Of a stretch of 64,000 nt of DNA, positions 58,317 through 64,000 are shown in pieces. Position numbers and translations under genes: made by a program. The notes under the pieces are model-generated. The model worked only from the letters and a program-made list of their open reading frames with translations. It made no database searches and was not told the origin of the DNA. Source of the stretch: Basidiobolus meristosporus CBS 931.73 (lineage: Eukaryota; Basidiobolomycota; Basidiobolomycetes; Basidiobolales; Basidiobolaceae); the NCBI GenBank assembly GCA_002104905.1, contig MCFE01000395.1, forward strand, positions 18,027-82,026, read 5' to 3'. Position 1 is the stretch's first letter; every line of letters starts with the position of its first letter.

Positions 58317-58468
58317 GGTTGAAATCTAATAATCCCTACGGACGTTGACAAGCATGAAAACCAGACATGCAGCTAATCATGACATCAACCAAACGTGATC
58401 CAAGAATTTTTTTGATCTGATGGTTTATTGGTGATCGTTGGTCAAGCCATCGGCCAGCACAGGTGGGA
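58317..58468. other. Short intergenic spacer between DOM34 and the coiled-coil gene
   Basis: 152 bp, A+T-richer than its surroundings. It must contain the DOM34 promoter and the 3' end of the upstream minus-strand gene. No specific element was recognised. Confidence 0.4.
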
Positions 58469-60063
58469 TTAGAGGGCATCTCCATTGGGCCCGCGATAGA
58501 TGGCTATGGCGGCGGCGGTGCAAAGGAAAAACAGGAACCGGCACCATTTGAATATGCTTTTGATGATGGATTTGACGATTTTTCTAAGCCAGCTGAGGGG
58601 CCCAGCAGGCCGCGGGGGACAGTCCTCCTCAGACGAACTCTCCCCAGACTCAATAGGGTCGAATGCCTCCTGAAGATACCCATTTCGGAGGGGTAATGGG
58701 GACTCGGGGCTATGGAATATGCCTAGTGAAGGATTCTCAGCAATGGGTGTGGATGTGATATACCCACTATGAGCAATGGTACGTGGTGTCGTCAAGCGGT
58801 TGGATGTCCGGGGTGTAGACGTGCTGTGTGAGTTCCAGCTGTACTCAAGCTCATCAAGCAAGGTTCTCCTTTTCCTGGTGCTGCTGGCGGGAGTGTATCC
58901 CGAGCGTGCAAGGAAGCTGCTTCTGCTGGGACTGCGCGGGGAGAAAACCCTTGGGACCGAACGGGGGGAAAACTGGGTGAAAATGCTCTGGATCCAGGAA
59001 CCTTGATCTTCAACGGATTGCGATAGCTCGGCAACATGCATGGATTGCCTTTCAAACGCGCTTTCCAATTCTGCGTAGTCCTTGGTGGACTCCTCTAGCG
59101 TGTTGGCTTGAACTGTAGTCTCCTCGAGCTGCGACAGCACTGATTGCAACCTCTGTTCGAGATGGGCTTTTTGGGTAACGATGGTGGCGTTTCGTTCCTC
59201 CAGTGAGGAAACCCTGCTTAGTAACATGTCTATCGTCTCATTCCCGATAGAACTCTCGATTTTCGACTGGGGTTTGACGGGAACCGATCTATCGGATTGT
59301 TGAGAGGGCGGTCGAAGTGGTAGGTCTTCCCGGTACCGCATGGAAAGGCTGTGGTTCCTACGCTCCAATTGTTGGATCGTTTGGCAGGCCAACTCCAGTT
59401 CGCGGCGTAAATGCTCCACCTCATTCTCCAATTTGGTTATCCGCCGCTCTTCCTTATCTCGAATCCCATTTTTTTCGTCCATTGCATGGTCCACCTTCTG
59501 CTGCAGGTCCAGATTCAGCTGCTCGAGAGAAGCGATAACCCGTTCTTCATCGTAATGGGTGGTGTGTCGTCTAAAGGCAGAACGAAGTCGTAGCTGTGCT
59601 GGGGGTGGTGGAGGCGGAGAAACCCCGTAATCGGCTTTCAACAGGTCTCCACTGCTGCGAGCGGGGTCTTCGCTCGGTACGTTCAACTGCTCAATATACT
59701 CGACCAGTTCTAGGTATTTCTCCTGCAATATATCGTTTTCCTCTATCACCATACTGCGCAGCTTCGCGGCAAGCGTTAGTTCTGTTGGGCAGGGAGAAAG
59801 GTTAACGTCAATCATGTATCCGCGCTACGGTATATAGTTGGTGGAGCATTTGCTCGCTTCCAAGAAGCACAAATGACAATATCCAAACCTCGGTCTTTCT
59901 CCATTATCAAACCGTAGGCTTCCCTCAAAAGCCTCTGAAATTCCTGCTTGGTGAATCTCCCGGAGGAAATAAGAGGACTGGGTCTGCTGGAGGGGCTCTC
60001 CACTGGCAAGGCCAGCAGAGCGTCCATATTGGATTCTGGAGCTAACTCCGGAAAATAGAACAT
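58469..60063 (-). CDS. Tail-anchored coiled-coil protein resembling HAP1/TRAK-type motor adaptors
   Basis: Two exons (60,063-59,889 and 59,781-58,469) give 495 residues. The 107-nt intron starts GTTTGG, ends CAACAG, and joins ...MEKDR to ELTLAAKLRSM in phase. The alternative start at 59,815 would lose the N-terminus and is less likely. Order: a serine/proline-rich leader; a helical segment of roughly residues 35-95 (LIMEKDRELTLAAKLRSM, LQEKYLELVEYIEQL) resembling the HAP1_N/CC1-box start of TRAK and BICD adaptors, although the box reads AAKLR rather than AAxxG. Then come a proline run, long coiled coils (residues about 135-300), a serine-rich linker with RSPSRSSF, and a basic stretch followed by a hydrophobic helix (FKWCRFLFFLCTAAAIAIY) nine residues from the end. 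That predicts a tail anchor facing the cytosol. Function is inferred only. Confidence 0.7.
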
Positions 60064-60513
60064 CAGAGAATAGAGCGTTACAAGCCTATCTCCGGAGTGG
60101 TGTGGATATTATAAAGCATGGTTTGGAAATGCAAGTCATGAAAATTCGATGGATATGAAAGTGTAGATGGATTGGATTCAGTACTAACTAACTACTGAAC
60201 ACATTCGCCACATCTCATAAGCGAATAGTCAGACCGACCGGTCCAATCCGTAGATTATCATCCGCTCCGTTCTTTGCCTAGAGTCCTGAATTTATTTCCA
60301 TGCGGGCCGAACCAATGGCGGATTTCTATATAACCTTAGTTACACCAATGATGGCGGCAAATGTGCCAGCTTCCCAAAACGGGCAAGCGCCTAATTAGGC
60401 AATCCCAGAATGCTCGGAATCTACTAAAATATAGAAGGCTCCTGTCTGTATAAAAGCACATGTGCTTCGATATAAATTCAATGCAGTGGTAACCATCTGC
60501 GTAACATTATTTG
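60064..60513. promoter_or_regulatory. Shared divergent promoter region of the coiled-coil gene and PSD2
   Basis: 450 bp between two start codons on opposite strands. A TATA-box-like TATAAAAG lies at 60,449-60,456, about 58 bp before the PSD2 start. A second TATA-like TTATAATATC faces the coiled-coil gene near 60,108-60,117 on the minus strand. No transcription-factor sites were identified. Confidence 0.45.
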
Positions 60514-63275
60514 ATGGTGGAGAGTGTCAGTATTGTATTTCAGCTGGCAATTATAGAGGGCTGCCAACTGCCAGCGAAAGATAGAAATGCCTCGTTGAAT
60601 CCCTTCGTAGTGGTACTTCTTAACAATAGGAAAGCCCAAACCTTTGTGGTGCGCGGTAGCTTGAATCCCTTTTGGGACCAGATGTTCAACTTCTCAGTAG
60701 AGCCGTCCGACTTCCCTCTATCCCTACAGTTGATCTGTTACGATAAGACTCGGATTGGCAAGAATTACATTGGCGAAGCTAACTTGTCCACTCATCACCT
60801 GGTGTTGGGGGAATTCCCAAAAACATGGGGACGAAGTGGAGTTGAGAATCTCCAGCTGGTTGACTACAAGAACAAGAAAAACCCTTGCCAGGAGCCAGGC
60901 TTTATCAAAGTTCGGTACGGGTTTGTCACTAGCGAAGATGACCTCTGCGATTTCGTCTCCTGGAGAGGAATCTGGGACGCTATTTCGGCACAAAACCTTC
61001 CCATTTACAGGGGTATGTATCAGTCGGCTAAATCCTCTTTGGCACACAGCCCAAGCTTGGATACTTCGGCCAAAGACTTCGACGACACGGAGAAAGAACT
61101 GACTGGTAAGTGTTCATCGTTTAACCACCAAAGCCTAACCCTGCTGAGCGGTATATCAATTCAGAGGCCACCACGGAGGATCTCATGTTCCACCAAGAGA
61201 TTGCCAATCCGCCTATTTCCGCGCTGTCTAGTGATGAACCGCTTGAAGCCGACACACAAAACCCGCTCTTAGGGGTGGTATTCATCGACATTGTTTCCTC
61301 GCGCGAACTGCCTTACGATCGAAATTTGACTCGCACATCGTTCGACATGGACCCGTTTGTAGTGATTACACACGGTAAAGAGACGTTCAAAACCCGCTTT
61401 ATACGCCACACACTTAATCCCACATGGAATGAGAGGCTCTACTTCCACGTTCGCCGCTCCTACCTGAACCACACGATCAAGTTCTCCGTGTACGACCACG
61501 ACAAGTTTAGTAACAACGATTTTGTTGGAAGTTGTGCCATGACGGTGCAGGATCTGCTGCACATTAAGGGTGGGATGCCAATGTCCGAGAAAACCATCCC
61601 TCTAGCTCTGGCCAAAGACAAGTGGAAAGGCGTTTTCGAGTCCAGCCTAACCATTCGCACTGGTTTCAAAGCAGTCGAGGACCTACGCCGGACATTTTGG
61701 AGCGAACTGGCCAAAAGATACGACCTCGATGAAAGCGACTCACTCAACCATTTTGAGGTTTTGGCCATGTTGGAGAGCTTGCAGGCAGTGGCCCCCGAGA
61801 AGTTGGCCCGGGAATTTTTCACCGAGTCCGGAAAATCCCCCAACACTGAGGAGCTATCGTTCCCTGAGCTTGCCACCTGCTTCGAGTCGTACGTTAGGGA
61901 AAACAACTGGGATTTGTTAAGAGGACCCAGCCTGGCCCAAGGACGCAACCTATTTCAAATTCCAACGTGTCCCATCTGCAACTCAACCAATCTGGAGGGA
62001 GTGGATATCATGACGCACATTGCCATCTGTTGTATGAGTGATCCAGAGGTGCAGGTCGATCGTTGGATGGTGAGCGACTTCGTTCCCGAAGCATACGCGC
62101 AACGAAAGTGGTTTACCCGGGCAGTCAATCGACTAGGCTACGGGCGCTACCGAATCGGACAAAACAATGCCAACATCATTGTCCAGGATAGAGCCACGGG
62201 CCAGCTGATCGAGGAGAAAATCCCCGCGTACATCCGGCTGGGCATTCGCCTTTTGTACAAAAACATTGCATCCAAATCGGCGGTGGATATCAGAGCAAGT
62301 AAGAGTTTGCGTCTCTGCGCCGGATGCGAGTGCGTACTAATCTCATCTCTCCTAGTTCGCCGCCTTCTTAAGACCTCCTCCTTGAAGCAAGGGAGAAAGT
62401 TTGACGACCCGGTCTCTGTTCGGGATATCCGGCCGTTCATCCAATTCCATCAGATCAACACTGACGAGATCCAGGATCCGTTAGAATCCTTCCAGAACTT
62501 CAACCAATTCTTCTACCGCAAGCTCAAGCCTGGAAGCCGGCCCCTCGCCTCCCCAGATGACCCCAGAGTGGTGGTGTCCCCCGCGGATTGTCGCTGTACA
62601 TGCTTCTCCACTATTGATAAAGCCACCCGGCTGTGGATCAAAGGAGAGGAGTTCTCGATTGCTCGCCTGCTAGGGAACCTCTCCGAAGAAAGCCAAGCCC
62701 TGGCCCAGATCTTCGAGAACGGGTCACTAGCCATTTTCAGGCTGGCCCCCCAGGATTATCATAGATTTCATTTCCCGGTAGATGGCCGAGTTCGGTCCCA
62801 TCAACACATCGATGGCCACTACTTCACAGTAAACCCAATGGCAGTTCGGAGCGGCCTGGACGTCTTCGGGGAAAACAAGAGGAGCGTATCCATCATCGAG
62901 AGTGAGCAGTTTGGCCTGGTTGGCTACGTTTCCATTGGCGCAATGATGGTAAGAGTGACATCCCTTCCTTCGAGACCTCGTTCTCAATCGACTTCAATCT
63001 AGGTTGGCTCCATCGAGTTGACTTGTGAAGCAGGGCAGCGGTATTCTCGGATGGATGAGTTCGGGTATTTCGCATTTGGTGGCTCCACCATAGTGCTGAT
63101 CTTCCAACAAGGGATGGTGAAATTCGATGCGGACTTGGAGGAAAACTCGCAGCATTTCCTTGAAACCCTGGTAAGTTTTTGTAGAGGAACGTGTGTCATT
63201 CACCACGCTCATTTGTTCTCTGCGTTACAGATTCGGGTGGGAAGCTCCATTGGGACAAGACCGGATGCTCTGTGA
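60514..63275 (+). CDS. PSD2: C2-domain phosphatidylserine decarboxylase, PSD2 type
   Basis: Five exons (60,514-61,105, 61,165-62,298, 62,356-62,948, 63,003-63,170, 63,231-63,275) encode 843 residues. Introns are 54-60 nt; the second contains a TACTAAT branch point. The start is the first ATG after an in-frame TAA at 60,502. Order: C2 domain A (residues about 8-120); C2 domain B (about 250-345; DMDPFVVITHGKE, NPTWNERLYF, VYDHDKFSNNDFVG), with the acidic calcium-loop residues visible. Then an EF-hand-like RYDLDESDSLNHFE, and CPICNSTNL...DIMTHIAICC, a PSD2 signature. The catalytic part has HRFHFPVDG, YFTVNPMAV and, in exon 4, the self-cleavage motif FGGST, where the serine becomes the pyruvoyl cofactor. 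The enzyme makes phosphatidylethanolamine from phosphatidylserine on endomembranes of the Golgi/endosome type. It looks intact. Confidence 0.95.
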
Positions 63276-63387
63276 GCGCTATCATACACATCATGTACAC
63301 ATACACCAAATATAACATCTATCAACGTTATCTAATATCTATAGATTCTATCAACATTTATTCATTAATTGCCAATAAATATACCCT
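63276..63387. other. Convergent intergenic spacer (PSD2 and WBP11 3' ends)
   Basis: 112 bp, strongly A+T-rich, between two facing stop codons. Both 3' ends must be formed here. An AATAAA-like AATAAAT is present at 63,375-63,381 on the plus strand. Confidence 0.45.
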
Positions 63388-64000
63388 TCAGAGCAGCCCC
63401 TCCATCTCTTTCATGAAATCCTCGTATTCGTCGTTTGTTGAGTTGGCCACCGAAGAGGTCTGCTTCTCTTTAGCTGGAGCCTTGATAGCAGCAGCCTTCC
63501 CGAATATCGAGGCAGTTAGATTGGATAGGTCTGTAGTTGGGCGTACAGATGTCGATGGAGTAGCACTGCTATCATCCAGATCTGGTGCAGCGTTAATTTT
63601 CGGTCGGGCAACTTTTAGGCACAGGTGGTGAGGTAACCCCGCCAGTGGCTTTTTTTCTTAGCACGGCAGCTGGAACTAATCTGGTGAGTTCCTTTTGCAG
63701 ATCGCGAAGCTGTGGTGCGGCCGAGATGACCGCCGATGCGGCGACTGGTTTTTTTACCCCATCACCGCTGGGATTCTCTTGCTTGGTCTGCTGGTGGGAT
63801 AAGGAGCAGCCCGGTGTTCAGTTCGCGATGGCGGTGGGGCGGGGGTGGCGCCGCAAACCGCCAGGGGGCATGAACGGAAAGCCTGGTGGCATCGGTGGAT
63901 AGTATTGGCCTTTGGGAATGTGGATTAGAACAGTGCATTGACGCTACTAGCACATGTGCGAAGGCATACCAGGAGGTGGTGGTGGAACAGATCCAGGTCT
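63388..64000 (-). CDS. WBP11-like spliceosome-associated protein, C-terminal part (gene runs off the window)
   Basis: Read leftwards from the window end: a proline-rich exon (SVPPPPPG), a 60-nt intron (63,969-63,910), a second proline-rich exon (QYYPPMPPGFPFMPPGG), an 81-nt intron (63,858-63,778), and a last exon to the TGA at 63,388-63,390. The last exon has ISAAPQLRDLQKELTRLVP, resembling the conserved ...ITRFVPTALR segment of WBP11, and ends EYEDFMKEMEGLL, close to the FMKEMEGLL terminus of that family. The frame breaks at a run of seven A residues (coding strand) near 63,650. One base fewer would keep it open, so a sequencing error or a very small intron is likelier than a dead gene. WBP11 is a nuclear splicing cofactor that binds WW domains through its proline-rich motifs. 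Confidence 0.75.

Noticed and set aside
58463-59805. Plus-strand open frames opposite the coiled-coil gene
   Set aside because: They are shadows of a codon-biased minus-strand gene with heptad repeats and a membrane anchor; the plus-strand translations show no domain.
59782-59815. Start of the coiled-coil gene at the ATG at 59,815
   Set aside because: That ATG lies inside a likely intron. Splicing from the upstream exon yields a continuous EKDRELTLAAKL helix that fits better.
62299-62355. Continuous coding through 62,299-62,355 in PSD2
   Set aside because: The segment is 57 nt (a multiple of three) so the frame stays open, but it has GTAAGA, TACTAAT and CTAG signals and interrupts a conserved region; it is read as an intron.

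Overview
The window is a stretch of a fungal nuclear chromosome. Two compositions meet near position 56,525. Positions 1-56,525 are A+T-rich and consist almost entirely of decayed mobile elements. Positions 56,526-64,000 are G+C-balanced and hold four compact, intron-bearing housekeeping genes. Introns are 54-107 nt with GT-AG ends. The genes are Dom34/Pelota, a C2-domain phosphatidylserine decarboxylase of the PSD2 type, a WBP11-like splicing factor and a tail-anchored coiled-coil protein. A fungus is well supported; the phylum is not. Plavaka-like (CACTA) transposons together with many copia and gypsy elements would suit a basidiomycete or an early-diverging lineage.

Layout. 1-2,035: relic of a DDE_4 (PIF/Harbinger or IS5-like) transposon. 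2,036-8,640: Plavaka-like DNA transposon copy 1, split by C1-A, a copia element (3,813-7,905). 8,641-9,600: copia fragments. 9,601-11,336: decayed minus-strand reading frame, probably part of Plavaka copy 2. 11,337-16,643: gypsy G1-A with a solo G1 LTR inside. 16,644-29,995: Plavaka copy 2, split by gypsy G1-B (19,944-29,474), itself split by copia C1-B (22,251-26,930). 29,996-31,890: fragment C1-C. 31,891-47,883: a five-level nest, C4 (copia) > C3 (copia-like, non-autonomous) > C2-A (copia) > G1-D (gypsy) > solo C2 LTR, with a long foldback element in one C2-A LTR. 47,884-56,525: C2-B split by C2-C, then the tail of C2-D. Target-site duplications (TSDs) and matching LTR lengths support nearly every insertion.

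Three patterns stand out. All copia-type families with a readable primer site appear to be primed by the anticodon-loop half of initiator tRNA-Met. Several coding defects are shared between separate copies, so already-defective elements seem to have kept transposing. C3 shares LTR ends and primer site with C2 but has no recognisable polymerase, so it is probably mobilised by C2 proteins.

In the gene island Dom34 and the coiled-coil gene lie head-to-tail on the minus strand. The coiled-coil gene and PSD2 are divergent across a 450-bp shared promoter region. PSD2 and WBP11 converge tail-to-tail, 112 bp apart. No tRNA, rRNA or CRISPR array was seen. Coordinates were read by eye, so element edges may be off by a base or two.
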